A stretch of DNA of 64,000 bases from Burkholderiales bacterium (GTDB lineage: Bacteria; Pseudomonadota; Gammaproteobacteria; Burkholderiales; SG8-41): the NCBI GenBank assembly GCA_019744975.1, contig JAIETP010000020.1:19307-83306 (forward strand). The letters are read 5' to 3'. The position numbers and the translations under genes are program-made. Shown here one piece after another: positions 16,739 to 25,945 of the stretch. The notes beneath the pieces are model-generated. The model did not search any database. It saw only the letters and a program-made list of their open reading frames with translations, and was not told the DNA's origin. Each line of letters opens with the position of its first letter. Position 1 is the stretch's first letter.

Positions 16739-17977
16739 ATGGTTGACTTGCAATTGACGCCAGAGCAGATCGAGTTCCGTGACGCCGTCCGCGATTTTGT
16801 CAATCGCGAAGTGAAACCCGCGGCCACCGACCCGGCGCGGCTGGAGCCTTTTGAAAAGCCCTTGCTGACGGATCTGCTCGAGCAGGCCTCGCAGATGGGT
16901 TTGCGCGGGCTGGGTTTGCCCGAGGATGCGGGCGGTGCCGGCGCCGATACGCTGACCATCTGCATGCTGCTCGAGGAACTGGCGGCCGGGGATGTTGATC
17001 TTGCCGTGGTGCTTGGCGAAACGGCGCTGCTGGCCCGCGAAGTGCTGGGCGGGGCGATGAACGATGCCCAGCGCAAACGCTGGCTGCCGCTGTTCCAGGG
17101 GGAAGACCGTTTCCATATCGCACTGATTGCGCGTGATGCCGACGCCGGGCGCGGCTGGAGTTACCACCAGACCCTGCCGCTGGATGCGGAGCCGGCGGCT
17201 GCAGCGGAAATGATCGCGGTGCGCGACGGCAAGGACTGGATCATCAGCGGCAGCGCGCCTTTTGTCGCGAATGCGCCGGTGGCCGGATTGTTTGTGGTGC
17301 AGGCCAAGGTCAGCGGCGGTGATGGCACGGTTACCGTGTTGTTGCCGCAGGCTGCACAGGGACTGAGTGTCGGCGAATTCCTGCAGCCGTTTGGCGGGCA
17401 GGGCGAACGCGTGCGCTGGCAGCATGGCGCCGTTGCGCCAGTGACATTGCAGAACTGCCGGGTGGCCGAAGCGGATGTGCTGGCGGCGGACGCTGCACAA
17501 CGCATGCTGCATGCGGGTATTGCCGGGCGCCACCTGGTGCAGATGGCGGCGATCAACATCGGTGTTGCCCGCGCAGCTTACGAGGCGGCGATCGACTACG
17601 CCAAAATGCGCTGGCAGGGCGGGCGCCACATTGTTGAGCATCAGGCCATCGGCATGAAACTCGCTGACGTCGCGATCCAGATCGAGGCGGCGCGCAGCCT
17701 GACCCTGAAAGCCGCCTGGGTCACCGACCATCCCGAAGCCGTCGCCGACCGCAGTGTCAATGACCTGCCGTGGCCGGTGGTGGCGCGCACCTTCACAGCG
17801 GAAGCGCTGCATCGCGCGACGCTGGAGGCCGCGGAATGTTTCGGCGCGATGGCGGTGATGCGCGACATGCCGCTGCAGAAGTACGTGCACGACACGCTGG
17901 TGCTGCGCCACTCGGCGGACTGTGACCTGGCGTCGCCGCTGGTGGTGGCCGAGACTGTCGCCGGATTCTCGCGCTGA
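16739..17977 (+). CDS. Acyl-CoA dehydrogenase
   Basis: A 412-residue flavoprotein of the acyl-CoA dehydrogenase family. The N-terminal helical domain begins LQLTPEQIEFRDAVRDFVNREV, a standard opening; the helix-sheet transition has LPEDAGGAGADT. Parts of the middle and C-terminal domains are divergent from well-studied members (IALIARDADAGRGW replaces the usual TEPGAGSD region), so the substrate may be unusual. AAGGAAAGGAAG sits upstream of the ATG. It forms a pair with the next acyl-CoA dehydrogenase 53 bases downstream, and such pairs sometimes make heteromeric enzymes. Confidence 0.83.
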   Translation: MVDLQLTPEQIEFRDAVRDFVNREVKPAATDPARLEPFEKPLLTDLLEQASQMGLRGLGLPEDAGGAGADTLTICMLLEELAAGDVDLAVVLGETALLAREVLGGAMNDAQRKRWLPLFQGEDRFHIALIARDADAGRGWSYHQTLPLDAEPAAAAEMIAVRDGKDWIISGSAPFVANAPVAGLFVVQAKVSGGDGTVTVLLPQAAQGLSVGEFLQPFGGQGERVRWQHGAVAPVTLQNCRVAEADVLAADAAQRMLHAGIAGRHLVQMAAINIGVARAAYEAAIDYAKMRWQGGRHIVEHQAIGMKLADVAIQIEAARSLTLKAAWVTDHPEAVADRSVNDLPWPVVARTFTAEALHRATLEAAECFGAMAVMRDMPLQKYVHDTLVLRHSADCDLASPLVVAETVAGFSR

Positions 17978-18030
17978 ACGCACTCGACCAACACTATCGA
18001 ATCAATCCGTATCAAACACGGGGAGCAGAA

Positions 18031-19224
18031 ATGGATTTTGCACTGAACGAAGAGCAGCGCGGCTGGCAAATGGAGGCGCGGAAATTCGCCGAAGAGGAAA
18101 TCCGGCCGTTATCGCTGGCCCGCGACCAGATTGCCAATCCCAAGGACACCTTCGACTGGGAGATCATCAAAAAGGGGTCGCAGCTGGGTTTTCGCACGCT
18201 GGCGGTGCCGCGGGCCTGGGGCGGGCACGAGGCGGATTTTGTCACCCAGGCGCTGGTGATGGCGGAGCTCGCGCGCGGCGACAGCTCGGTATCCAAGACC
18301 TTCAGCCAGTGCTGGAAATGGAGCCACCTGATCGCGGCGTCCTGCACCGATGACCAGAAGGAGCGATTCCTCAAACCCTTCCTCGCCGATGACAGCTTTG
18401 TGCTGGGCAAGGGCGGCACCGAGGCCAATGCCGGTTCCGACAACCGCATGCCGCCGGAAAACGATCCCAAGGCCGGCTGGAAACTGCGTGCCGAACGCAA
18501 GGGTGACGAGTGGATACTCAACGGCACCAAGATGTTCATCGCCAACGGCAGCGTGGCCAAGCTGTTTTTTGTCGATGCCCGCACCAATCCCGAGGTCGGC
18601 ATTCGCGAAGGCAGCACGATGTTTCTGATCCCGCGCGACACGCCGGGATTCCGCATCGGCAAGGTGTTCAACAAGCGCGGCTGGCGGTTTTACCAGAACG
18701 GTGAACTGATATTCGAAAACGCGCGGATCCCGCATGCCAACGTGGTCGGTGAGGTCAACGGCGGCGTCAAGGCGCGCGCCACCGACAAATCCGAATTCGG
18801 CGACATCGAGCTGGCGGCCAATGCGCTGGGCATTTGCGACGACGCCGTCGGCATGGCGATGCATTTTGCGCGCAACCACAAACGTGCCGGCAAGCTGGTC
18901 ATCGACCACCAGTTGATACAGCTGAGGCTGAATGAAATGTACATGCTGACCGAAGCGCTGCGCTCATTCGTGCTGCGCGCCGCCTGGGAACGCGACCGCA
19001 AGCTGCCGGATTACGGCAACAACGTGCTGGTGATGAATTATTCGCAGGAAGTGGTGCAGCGCGTGACACGGGCCAATATGGACATCCACGGCCCCGAAGG
19101 CTGCATGATGCACGCCCGTGTCGACAAGCTGGTGCGTGACGCAATGATCTGGACCCACCTTGCGGGTGACACCGTGCAGCGGGTCAAGGTGGTCAAGCGC
19201 CTGCCGCTGACGCTGCCGACCTGA
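18031..19224 (+). CDS. Acyl-CoA dehydrogenase
   Basis: A 397-residue acyl-CoA dehydrogenase. FALNEEQRGWQMEARKFAEEEI is the opening helix; GGTEANAGSDN is the FAD/substrate loop equivalent of TEPxAGSD; DIHGPEGCMMHARVDKLVRDAMIWTHLAGDTVQRV is the conserved C-terminal region. It oxidises acyl-CoA to enoyl-CoA and hands electrons to ETF. GGGGAG lies 8 bases before the ATG. It forms an operon with the preceding acyl-CoA dehydrogenase and ends at a clear terminator. It is more typical of the family than its neighbour. Confidence 0.87.
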   Translation: MDFALNEEQRGWQMEARKFAEEEIRPLSLARDQIANPKDTFDWEIIKKGSQLGFRTLAVPRAWGGHEADFVTQALVMAELARGDSSVSKTFSQCWKWSHLIAASCTDDQKERFLKPFLADDSFVLGKGGTEANAGSDNRMPPENDPKAGWKLRAERKGDEWILNGTKMFIANGSVAKLFFVDARTNPEVGIREGSTMFLIPRDTPGFRIGKVFNKRGWRFYQNGELIFENARIPHANVVGEVNGGVKARATDKSEFGDIELAANALGICDDAVGMAMHFARNHKRAGKLVIDHQLIQLRLNEMYMLTEALRSFVLRAAWERDRKLPDYGNNVLVMNYSQEVVQRVTRANMDIHGPEGCMMHARVDKLVRDAMIWTHLAGDTVQRVKVVKRLPLTLPT

Positions 19225-19262
19225 TTTGCCTGAGCCGCAGCCGGCTCAGCGCCACTGCCCGA

Positions 19263-19299
19263 CCCCCTCAGCCACCGCGTTGAGGGGGTTTGTTGTTAT
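19263..19299 (+). terminator. Rho-independent terminator
   Basis: CCCCCTCA pairs with TGAGGGGG across a nine- to ten-base loop, followed by TTTGTTGTTATT. It closes the acyl-CoA dehydrogenase pair. Confidence 0.88.
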
Positions 19300-19347
19300 T
19301 GTTTTCAGGGTTCTGGTTTGTGGAAGCTGCAGAAAAGGAATGAGTCG

Positions 19348-20148
19348 ATGAAAACGGCAGCAGACGGCGGCGACCTCGTTCTTGTGCGCATTGATGATCG
19401 GGGAGATGCCGGGCACGTGGCCCATGTCACGATCAATAATCCGGCAAAACGCAATGCGCTGGGAATGGCGGGAAAACGGGCCATCGCCAGCGCATTTTCC
19501 CGCTTGTCCCAGGACGGGAAACTGCGCGCGGTCGTGCTGACCGGAGCGGGCGGCAGGTCTTTTATCGCAGGGGCTGACCTGGCGGAAATGAAAGACCTGA
19601 GCGTTGAAGAGGCCGAAGAGGAGCACACACTGACCCATTACGCCTGTGACTCGATACGCCGCTGTCCTGTTCCCGTCATTGCGCGTGTGAATGGTTATTG
19701 TTTTGGTGCAGGGATGGAGCTGGCGGCTTCATGTGACATGCGGGCTTCCGCGGATCATGCGAAATTCGGCATGCCGGAGGTGCGTGTTGGCCTGCCTTCC
19801 GGCATGGAGGCGGCACTTCTGCCGTCGTTATTGGGCTGGGGGCGCGCGGCTGAACTGGTCCTGACGGGCGACATATTCGATGCCAAGGACATGTACCAGT
19901 TTGGATTTGTGCAGAAACTTGTCCCTGCAGCTGAATTGGATGCTGCGGTGGACAAGTGGATCCAGTCGATATTGATCAGTGGTGCACGAGCAGTTCGATT
20001 GCAGAAGTCGTTATTGCGGGATTGGGAGCGTATGTCATTGACCGACAGCATTCGACGTGGCATCGAGATGTGTGTGGAGGCCCGTCGCACCGATGAGCCT
20101 TCAAAACTCATGGCTGCATTCCTGGCGCGCAAGAAGAGCCAAGGATGA
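19348..20148 (+). CDS. Enoyl-CoA hydratase/isomerase family protein
   Basis: A 266-residue crotonase-fold protein. The oxyanion-hole segments are IAGADLAEM and NGYCFGAGMELAASCDM, and the two catalytic acids are kept as in true hydratases: Glu in MPEVRVGLPSGME and Glu in AAELVLTGD. The start at 19348 is preceded by AAGGAAT. It lies 13 bases before a CoA transferase, so the two are surely co-transcribed. The expected reaction is hydration of an enoyl-CoA. Compared with the neighbouring genes its codon use is slightly less G+C-rich, which hints at a different recent history. Confidence 0.87.
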   Translation: MKTAADGGDLVLVRIDDRGDAGHVAHVTINNPAKRNALGMAGKRAIASAFSRLSQDGKLRAVVLTGAGGRSFIAGADLAEMKDLSVEEAEEEHTLTHYACDSIRRCPVPVIARVNGYCFGAGMELAASCDMRASADHAKFGMPEVRVGLPSGMEAALLPSLLGWGRAAELVLTGDIFDAKDMYQFGFVQKLVPAAELDAAVDKWIQSILISGARAVRLQKSLLRDWERMSLTDSIRRGIEMCVEARRTDEPSKLMAAFLARKKSQG

Positions 20149-20161
20149 AGGGAGATCAGCA

Positions 20162-21376
20162 GTGACTAATCAGCGCAATCCCCTGCAAGGCATTACGGTG
20201 CTTGATCTGGGGCAGATCTATAACGGTCCTTATGCGACATTTCTGATGGGAATGGCCGGGGCTCGCGTCATAAAAATAGAGCCGCTTGAAGGTGAATCAA
20301 TGCGTCAGCGGACCCTTATCGGAGGAGCGGCGCTGCCGTTCGCCATGCTGAATTCAAACAAGCAGGCGGTCACCTTGAATCTCAAGACCAGGCGGGGGCG
20401 TGAGATTCTGCTGGATATGGCCCGTCGAGCGGATGTGCTGCTCGAGAATTTCCTGCCTGGAAAGCTGGACAAGCTGGGCATCGGTTATGAAGTTCTTCGC
20501 GAGGCCAATCCCAGGCTGATCATGGCCTCGGGCTCCGGGTATGGCAGCACCGGGCCTTACCGGGAATACCCGGCCATGGATATTTCGATTCAGGCCATGT
20601 CAGGGGCGATGAGTGTTACGGGGTTTCCGGACGGGCCACCGACAAAAATCGGCCCGGCGCTGTGCGACTTTTCCGCTGGTGTCCATCTCTACGGGGCAGT
20701 GGTGACTGCGCTGTACGAGCGGGAAAAAACCGGACATGGCCAGCGGGTTGAAGTGGCGATGCTGGATGCCATCTATTTTTCCCTCGCATCCAGTCTCGGA
20801 CTGTATTTCGCCTCCGGAAATTATGGCGGTGCGGTCAACTTTGAGCAGAGAACGGGGAACACGCATAGCGGAAGGGCGTCGGCACCGTACAGTGTTTATC
20901 AGGTAAAAGACGGATACATTGCCATCCTTTGTACCAACAACAAGCACTGGGTCTCCCTGGCGAAAGTGATGGGCAGGGAGGATCTGGCGGCGGATCCGAG
21001 ATTTGATAGCGCCAAGAAACGCGCCACGCTCAGTGAAGAAGTCGACAGAATTGTCGGCGAATATGCGGCGCAGTACAAGCGGGATGAGCTGTTTGCCATT
21101 CTTTCACCCCATCATATTCCCTGTGCTCCCGTGCGCGATCTGGCGGAGATTACCAACGATAGGCATCTGCATGAACGGGGGATGCTGGAGTGGATGGAGC
21201 ACCCCCAATATGGCCGGATAGCGGCGGCACGCAGCCCGCTTCGCTTCGAAAACCAGGAGCTTGCAAAACTCAAACCCAGTGCGGAATTGGGTGAGAATAA
21301 CGACGAAGTCTATGGTGAGTGGCTGGGGATTTCGAAGGAAGAGCTGGCGGCCTTGAAGGCGGATAATGTGATTTAA
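20162..21376 (+). CDS. CaiB/BaiF family (class III) CoA transferase
   Basis: A 404-residue type III CoA transferase starting with GTG (VTNQRNPLQGITVLDLGQIYNGPYATFL); GAAGGGAGA lies upstream of it, while in-frame codons before it fall inside the hydratase gene. The catalytic Asp is in ALCDFSAGVHLY. It follows the enoyl-CoA hydratase by 13 bases. The pair likely activates an acid to its CoA ester (transferase) and then hydrates the unsaturated product. The donor could be succinyl- or acetyl-CoA; this is inference. Confidence 0.88.
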   Translation: MTNQRNPLQGITVLDLGQIYNGPYATFLMGMAGARVIKIEPLEGESMRQRTLIGGAALPFAMLNSNKQAVTLNLKTRRGREILLDMARRADVLLENFLPGKLDKLGIGYEVLREANPRLIMASGSGYGSTGPYREYPAMDISIQAMSGAMSVTGFPDGPPTKIGPALCDFSAGVHLYGAVVTALYEREKTGHGQRVEVAMLDAIYFSLASSLGLYFASGNYGGAVNFEQRTGNTHSGRASAPYSVYQVKDGYIAILCTNNKHWVSLAKVMGREDLAADPRFDSAKKRATLSEEVDRIVGEYAAQYKRDELFAILSPHHIPCAPVRDLAEITNDRHLHERGMLEWMEHPQYGRIAAARSPLRFENQELAKLKPSAELGENNDEVYGEWLGISKEELAALKADNVI

Positions 21377-21429
21377 GCGCGTGATTTAAGCGGCTCCTGT
21401 TGCAGTCCGGCGCCTGATCTTTGTGCTGC

Positions 21430-22128
21430 TTATATGACAGATACCCGCTGTTGTTTGCGCGCCTGTTCGTGGCTGACTGTCGGGGCCACGAGTTTGTAGA
21501 GTGCGCGTCTTGTATTGCTGAACAGCGAACGCATTTTTTCGGTCCACGGCGTTTTGCGTGCCAGTTGCGCCGCCGGACTTTCCCATACGTCCGGACCGGC
21601 GAGTTCGTACGCGGTCAGGTAACGCGGGTTCAGATTGCTGCCTCCGGCAATGCCCGTCGACATGTAGCGCCGCGCCCGCAGCACGCCGGGGATGCCGGCG
21701 CAGCGAGGCAGGTGTTCCTTGTCATACCAGGCGTTGTATTCGTCGATGATGTGGTCGGGGATATCGGTGTGTACGATGTACATCCACGGTGCATCGACGG
21801 GAGTGCCGCCGACCTCGCACATCAGCTTGAAATTCATGCGTTCGCGCTGCTCGCCGTAGAGTTTGCGCATGCGCAGCGACCATGGCGTGGGGTTGGCGAC
21901 GATGTGCTGGAAGTCCTTTGCCGCTTCGACGGTTTCGTCCGTGGTTTCATACCAGGCGAGGTAGCGGATATCCGATTTCTCACTGAAGTAGCGGCGGGTG
22001 CGGACAAAGCCCGGCATGGCCGTCAGCTGCGGCACATGTTCCAGCTGGTACCAGTCGTTGAATTCCGCCTCGTGTGCAGCGGCGACGTCGAGCCGGACCG
22101 TGATCAGTCCACCGGCCTGCGTGGTCAT
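21430..22128 (-). CDS. Tandem dimeric alpha-beta barrel protein (EthD/DUF4286-like)
   Basis: This 232-residue protein has two copies of an about 100-residue unit. Each holds a W/Y-rich motif: FNDWYQLEHVPQ then MPGFVRTRRYFS in the first, and YNAWYDKEHLPR then IPGVLRARRYMS in the second. This pattern is that of ferredoxin-like dimeric alpha-beta barrel proteins (EthD, DUF4286 group) that act on or bind small organic molecules. It overlaps the upstream DUF4387 gene by four bases (ATGA), indicating translational coupling. Function is unknown; its neighbours suggest a role in a terpenoid or acyclic acid breakdown pathway. Confidence 0.7.
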   Translation of the reverse strand: MTTQAGGLITVRLDVAAAHEAEFNDWYQLEHVPQLTAMPGFVRTRRYFSEKSDIRYLAWYETTDETVEAAKDFQHIVANPTPWSLRMRKLYGEQRERMNFKLMCEVGGTPVDAPWMYIVHTDIPDHIIDEYNAWYDKEHLPRCAGIPGVLRARRYMSTGIAGGSNLNPRYLTAYELAGPDVWESPAAQLARKTPWTEKMRSLFSNTRRALYKLVAPTVSHEQARKQQRVSVI

Positions 22129-22436
22129 GCAGGTACTTCGATATCCACCAGCGGCCCGTACTGCTGGCCGCCGAATACATCGCCGTCATCGACGTCGCCG
22201 GAAATCACCGGGCGCGGGATGGTGATCTTGATGGCGTTCGCGGCGTCGTAATTGATGATCGTTACCAGTTCGGGTTTCATGCGGTAGGTCTTGCCGAACC
22301 AGGCGGCGTTGATCAGTCCGACATCGCGGACTTTTTCGTAGACCGATCGTTCCTTGAAAATGACGTCGAAGGTGAGTTCGAAGGGTCCGGAATTTTTGCT
22401 GCGGATCAGTTTGGTGACCTGCCAGAGTTTGGCCAT
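22125..22436 (-). CDS. DUF4387 domain protein
   Basis: The 103-residue protein matches the DUF4387 family by its layout: LWQVTKLIRSKNSGPFELTFDVIF near the start and TIINYDAANAIKITIPRP in the middle. In many bacteria this small protein is encoded next to, or fused to, AtuA-like (DUF1446) proteins, as here. It lies two bases after the AtuA-like gene and overlaps the next by four, so all three form one operon. Its biochemical role is not known; a subunit role with AtuA is likely. Confidence 0.82.
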   Translation of the reverse strand: MAKLWQVTKLIRSKNSGPFELTFDVIFKERSVYEKVRDVGLINAAWFGKTYRMKPELVTIINYDAANAIKITIPRPVISGDVDDGDVFGGQQYGPLVDIEVPA

Positions 22437-22438
22437 GT

Positions 22439-23806
22439 TTACACCTGCTCGTAATTGATGCGGAACATTTCCAGCGGGCTGTCCGGTTCGACGACATGGT
22501 TCATGTTGAAACGGTAGCTGGCGCCCTTATCGATTTCGGCGGGCGAATAGGGGAAGGCGACCGAGGTGATCAGTCCCGTCCATTCCGGCACCGGATAGTG
22601 CACGGCGATGTGGCTCAGTGATTTCGCCAATGAGTTGGCCAGCTTCTGGTCGGGTGCGGTGATCTGGAACAGCAGGCCGACTTCATGGCCGATGCTCATA
22701 TCGGGCTCCAGCACACCCATCGCGGCGTTGCGGCCGAACTGGCGCACGTCGAGCCGGTAGCGGCTGTCGATGCCGTCGCCCATCACGGCGCGGATGCGGT
22801 CGCGCGCAGCCTTGATCAGGTTTTCCAGCCAGTGGTCGAACTGGCGCAGGATGATCGGGTCGCGCACCGAGCCGAGGACTATGCTCTGGTAACCGGCGAG
22901 TTCAGCCCCCTCCAACTTGATCGTGTATCGGTCTGCTTTTTTGAAGGTGCTGCCCGACACTTTGACCGCACGATCCGAAATGGCCTCATAGCGGGCATTG
23001 ACGGTGTTGAGCACACCCGAGGGTTCGATCAGCTCGTACGGCGTCGAATTTTCGTAAAGGTTATGCGAGGCGACGCTGGTCGGATCGCAGCGGTAGTCCG
23101 GATTCGGCGGCTCGATGATGAAATGCTCATCGGTGACGATGGCGAAATTGCAGTCCGGATATTTGCGCAGCACCACGCTGGCCGCGCCGCATTCCATGAT
23201 CTTGGCCATGTGCCAGACGGTGGCCGGGTTGAAACCCTTCATCACCGGCAACGCCGCGAAAATCGAGGTGTCGCTGGAGCGGCCGGCGATGACCACGTCG
23301 GCACCGTTCTGCAGCGCTTCGATATAAGGCTCGGCGCCGCACATGCCGACGATGTGGCTGCTGCGGTCGATCACCGCTTCATCGAACACCGGGGCGTTGG
23401 CCAGCGGCTTGATGCGGCCTTGCTTCAGGCGTTTTTTCAGGTAACCCTTGTCCTGTTCAGAGCAGATGGTCGCCAGCTTGAAGTTGAGTTTTTCTTCGCG
23501 CGCGATTTCACGGGCAATGCCGGCGAGGCGTGCAACTTGGGCGTCGGTCCCGGCGGTCATGGCTGAACCGACCAGCACCGGAATTTTTGCCGCGCGCGCG
23601 GCCAGGATCATCAACCGCAGGTCACGTTTGCAGGCGGCATCGGAAAACTGCGGTTCACCGGAGCCGAGGTGGTGCGGGCCGGGGTCGGTGGAGCCGGCGT
23701 CTGAGCCGATGAAGTCGGGCTTCAGTGTCATTGCCCGTTTCATGGTTTCTTCGCGGAAGCCGGAACCGAGGATGCCGGTTGCGGACAGGATGCGGATTTC
23801 TTTCAT
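22439..23806 (-). CDS. AtuA-like (DUF1446) acyclic terpene utilization family protein
   Basis: A 455-residue member of the AtuA/DUF1446 family, named for the citronellol/geraniol utilization cluster of Pseudomonas. The N-terminal part has the hallmark GSDAGSTDPGPHHLGSG (residues about 34-50), and VIAGRSSDTSIFAA is another conserved block. It is the first gene of a three-gene operon with DUF4387 and a dimeric barrel protein. The reaction is not established; family members occur in catabolism of branched or hydroxylated acyl compounds. The gene sits beside a CoA transferase and enoyl-CoA hydratase on the other strand, which suits acyl-CoA degradation. Confidence 0.83.
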   Translation of the reverse strand: MKEIRILSATGILGSGFREETMKRAMTLKPDFIGSDAGSTDPGPHHLGSGEPQFSDAACKRDLRLMILAARAAKIPVLVGSAMTAGTDAQVARLAGIAREIAREEKLNFKLATICSEQDKGYLKKRLKQGRIKPLANAPVFDEAVIDRSSHIVGMCGAEPYIEALQNGADVVIAGRSSDTSIFAALPVMKGFNPATVWHMAKIMECGAASVVLRKYPDCNFAIVTDEHFIIEPPNPDYRCDPTSVASHNLYENSTPYELIEPSGVLNTVNARYEAISDRAVKVSGSTFKKADRYTIKLEGAELAGYQSIVLGSVRDPIILRQFDHWLENLIKAARDRIRAVMGDGIDSRYRLDVRQFGRNAAMGVLEPDMSIGHEVGLLFQITAPDQKLANSLAKSLSHIAVHYPVPEWTGLITSVAFPYSPAEIDKGASYRFNMNHVVEPDSPLEMFRINYEQV

Positions 23807-23920
23807 GGCGGGTGGATTCCTCGGTGGAGCGATCGCGTTGTCAGCGTCTTGTTTTTACGTCCTGAAAACGCAACGGCGGCACAAGGCCGCCGTTACTGCA
23901 GACTGTTCGCGGAAAGTGTA

Positions 23921-24817
23921 TCAAACCGCGACGCTGCCCCGCACGGTAGTCCGATACATGAGACGACGCAGCGGCAGGTCGTAATCAAAGTTGGCCTTGT
24001 GCAGTGCGGAGCAGTTGTCCCACAGCAGCAGGTCGCCTGCTTGCCAGCTGTGGCGATACTGGAATTCGGGTTTGATCGTGTGCCGGCAGATTTCATCGCG
24101 CAGAGCGTCGCCTTCGGCCCGGGGCAGACCGACAATGGCCGAAGTGTGGGCTTCGTTGATGAACAGGCTCTTGCGTTTGGTCACGGGATGGGTGCGGACG
24201 ATCGGCGCCTCCACATCGGGAACGCTGTTCAGCTGCTCTTCGGTGAGCACATGTTCCTGAACGGTGCGTACGCCACGGGCCTGTTCTTCCTTCTGGGCAC
24301 GAATGTTTTTTTCGCGGTAGTAGCGATAGCTGTGCACGTTTTTCAGGCCCTGCAGGCGCTGTTTCATGGCTTCGGGCAGCGCATCGTAGGCCGCAGTGGT
24401 GCTGGTGAAATTGGTATCGCCCAGGACCTTGCCGTCTTTGACCGGGACTTCGACGGCATACAGCGCCGACAGCAGGCTCGGTTCTTTTTTGTACGACAGG
24501 TCGCTGTGCCAGAAACGCCCGGCATCCTGGGCGCCGATGGCCTTGCCCTGTTCATTGAGCAGGTTGGAGACGACGAGGATTTCCGGGTGGCCAGGCAGGC
24601 GGCTTTCCTTGCGCACATGCTGTTCGAGGATGCCGAAACGTTTGGTGAAGTTGACCTGCTGCTCCGGGGTGATTTTCTGGTTGCGGAAAAAAACCACCTC
24701 ATTGTCGAAAAAAGCCTTGGCGATCTGCTCGAAGGTTTCGTCTGACAGCGGCTGGGTCAGATCCACCCCCTTGATTTCTGCGCCGATGTGTTTGCCGATG
24801 CGGTTGACGGTGATCAT
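23921..24817 (-). CDS. TauD/TfdA family Fe(II)/2-oxoglutarate dioxygenase
   Basis: A 298-residue 2-oxoglutarate-dependent dioxygenase. The iron triad is visible: His104 and Asp106 (FWHSDLSYK) and His273 (NCSALHKA), with the 2-oxoglutarate-binding Arg pair near 284-290 (RRLMYRT). The start at 24817 (MITVNRIGKHIGAEI) has AAGGAG 6 bases upstream; an upstream extension to 24880 runs into the divergent promoter. Related enzymes release sulfite from taurine or cleave aryloxyalkanoates. Divergence from a CysB-like regulator supports sulfonate or sulfate-ester use. An inserted segment rich in Arg/Lys/Glu near 165-185 is longer than in taurine dioxygenase. Confidence 0.88.
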   Translation of the reverse strand: MITVNRIGKHIGAEIKGVDLTQPLSDETFEQIAKAFFDNEVVFFRNQKITPEQQVNFTKRFGILEQHVRKESRLPGHPEILVVSNLLNEQGKAIGAQDAGRFWHSDLSYKKEPSLLSALYAVEVPVKDGKVLGDTNFTSTTAAYDALPEAMKQRLQGLKNVHSYRYYREKNIRAQKEEQARGVRTVQEHVLTEEQLNSVPDVEAPIVRTHPVTKRKSLFINEAHTSAIVGLPRAEGDALRDEICRHTIKPEFQYRHSWQAGDLLLWDNCSALHKANFDYDLPLRRLMYRTTVRGSVAV

Positions 24818-24880
24818 GTGTGCTCCTTGGGCTTTGACGGTCCGGGCGCTGCGGCCCAGCGGGGTATGAATAACCGCCAT

Positions 24881-24966
24881 CCTAACAATTCTTTGTCATG
24901 CGATAAAACAATTATTATGCATATCATCATGTTATTTCTGTATGACGAGGGGTATACTCGACGGCA
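24881..24966. promoter_or_regulatory. Divergent promoter region, dioxygenase/CysB-like regulator
   Basis: This A+T-rich stretch lies between divergent genes in an otherwise G+C-rich neighbourhood. It contains the palindrome TATGCATA (24917-24924) flanked by AATTAT and TCATCATG, and GGTATACT just before the regulator's start. It probably carries both promoters and the regulator's binding site. No single -35/-10 pair stands out enough to name. Confidence 0.5.
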
Positions 24967-25893
24967 ATGACACTCAAACAACTGCGCTTCCTGCGCGAAA
25001 TTGCGCGCCAGTCCTTCAATATTTCGGCGGCTGCAGTTGCGCTGCATACCTCGCAGCCGGGCGTGAGCCGGCAGATCCAGTTGCTGGAGCAGGAGCTGGG
25101 CATGGATCTGCTGGTGCGGCGGACGAACCGCATCCTGGATTTCACCGAAACCGGGCGAAACATCCTGCTGGCGGCGGAACGCCTGCTGAGCGAGATGGAA
25201 AACATTGCGCTGATTGCCGCCGACGCGCGTAATGAAGGCGGCGGGCGGTTGGTGCTGGCCACCAGCCATCTGCACGCCCGTTACACGCTGCCGGTTCCCG
25301 TGCGGGAGTTTTCCCGGCGTTACCCCGATGTGCAGTTGCATCTGCTGCAGGCCGATCCGGATGACATCACAAAGCTGGTTGAATCACGCGAGGCTGATAT
25401 CGGCGTCAGCACCGAACTGACACAGGGTCATCCGGAGCTGGTGCAATTGCCGGCATATCCGCTGCGGCGCAGCGTGATCATGCCCAAGGGGCATCCGCTG
25501 AGCCGTAAAAAACGCATTGTTCTGGCTGACTTTGCTGATTATCCTTTCGTCAGTTACCACCCGCGGTCGCGCGGCGGACAGATCATCGGCAAGGCTTTCC
25601 GCGACGCCGGCATCTCGGCGCGCCACGTGGTCAGTGCCAGCGATTCCGACGTCATCAAGGCCTACGTCAACGAGGGCCTGGGCATTGCCGTGGTGCCGGC
25701 GATTGCGCTGGATCCGCGCGCGGATGCCGGTCTGCATGCCGTGGATGTGACACGGCTGTTCCCGGAAAGTTTGATGACGGTCAGCCTGCGCCGGGGCACC
25801 CATCTGCGCCGCTACCTGACCGATTTCATCGCCATGGTGGTGCCGCAGCTGGGGCGGGCGGCGGTGGAGCGCGCGATGCGCGTGCCGGGGTGA
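24967..25893 (+). CDS. LysR-family regulator, CysB/Cbl type
   Basis: A 308-residue LysR-type regulator. The winged helix-turn-helix is at residues 1-60 (QSFNISAAAVALHTSQPGVSRQI). The sequence tracks the CysB/Cbl subgroup in both domains: the linker ends GGGRLVLATSHLHARYTLP, equivalent to the CysB segment that begins the inducer-binding domain, and FSRRYPDVQLHLLQADP follows. CysB and Cbl control sulfate and sulfonate assimilation and sense acetylserine or APS. Here the protein likely controls the divergent dioxygenase gene. Start at ATG 24967 has GAGGGGT upstream. Confidence 0.88.
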   Translation: MTLKQLRFLREIARQSFNISAAAVALHTSQPGVSRQIQLLEQELGMDLLVRRTNRILDFTETGRNILLAAERLLSEMENIALIAADARNEGGGRLVLATSHLHARYTLPVPVREFSRRYPDVQLHLLQADPDDITKLVESREADIGVSTELTQGHPELVQLPAYPLRRSVIMPKGHPLSRKKRIVLADFADYPFVSYHPRSRGGQIIGKAFRDAGISARHVVSASDSDVIKAYVNEGLGIAVVPAIALDPRADAGLHAVDVTRLFPESLMTVSLRRGTHLRRYLTDFIAMVVPQLGRAAVERAMRVPG

Positions 25894-25945
25894 CGTTCCG
25901 TTAGAATACGGCTTTTCCGGCAACACTAATCATCAGGAGTTTTTC

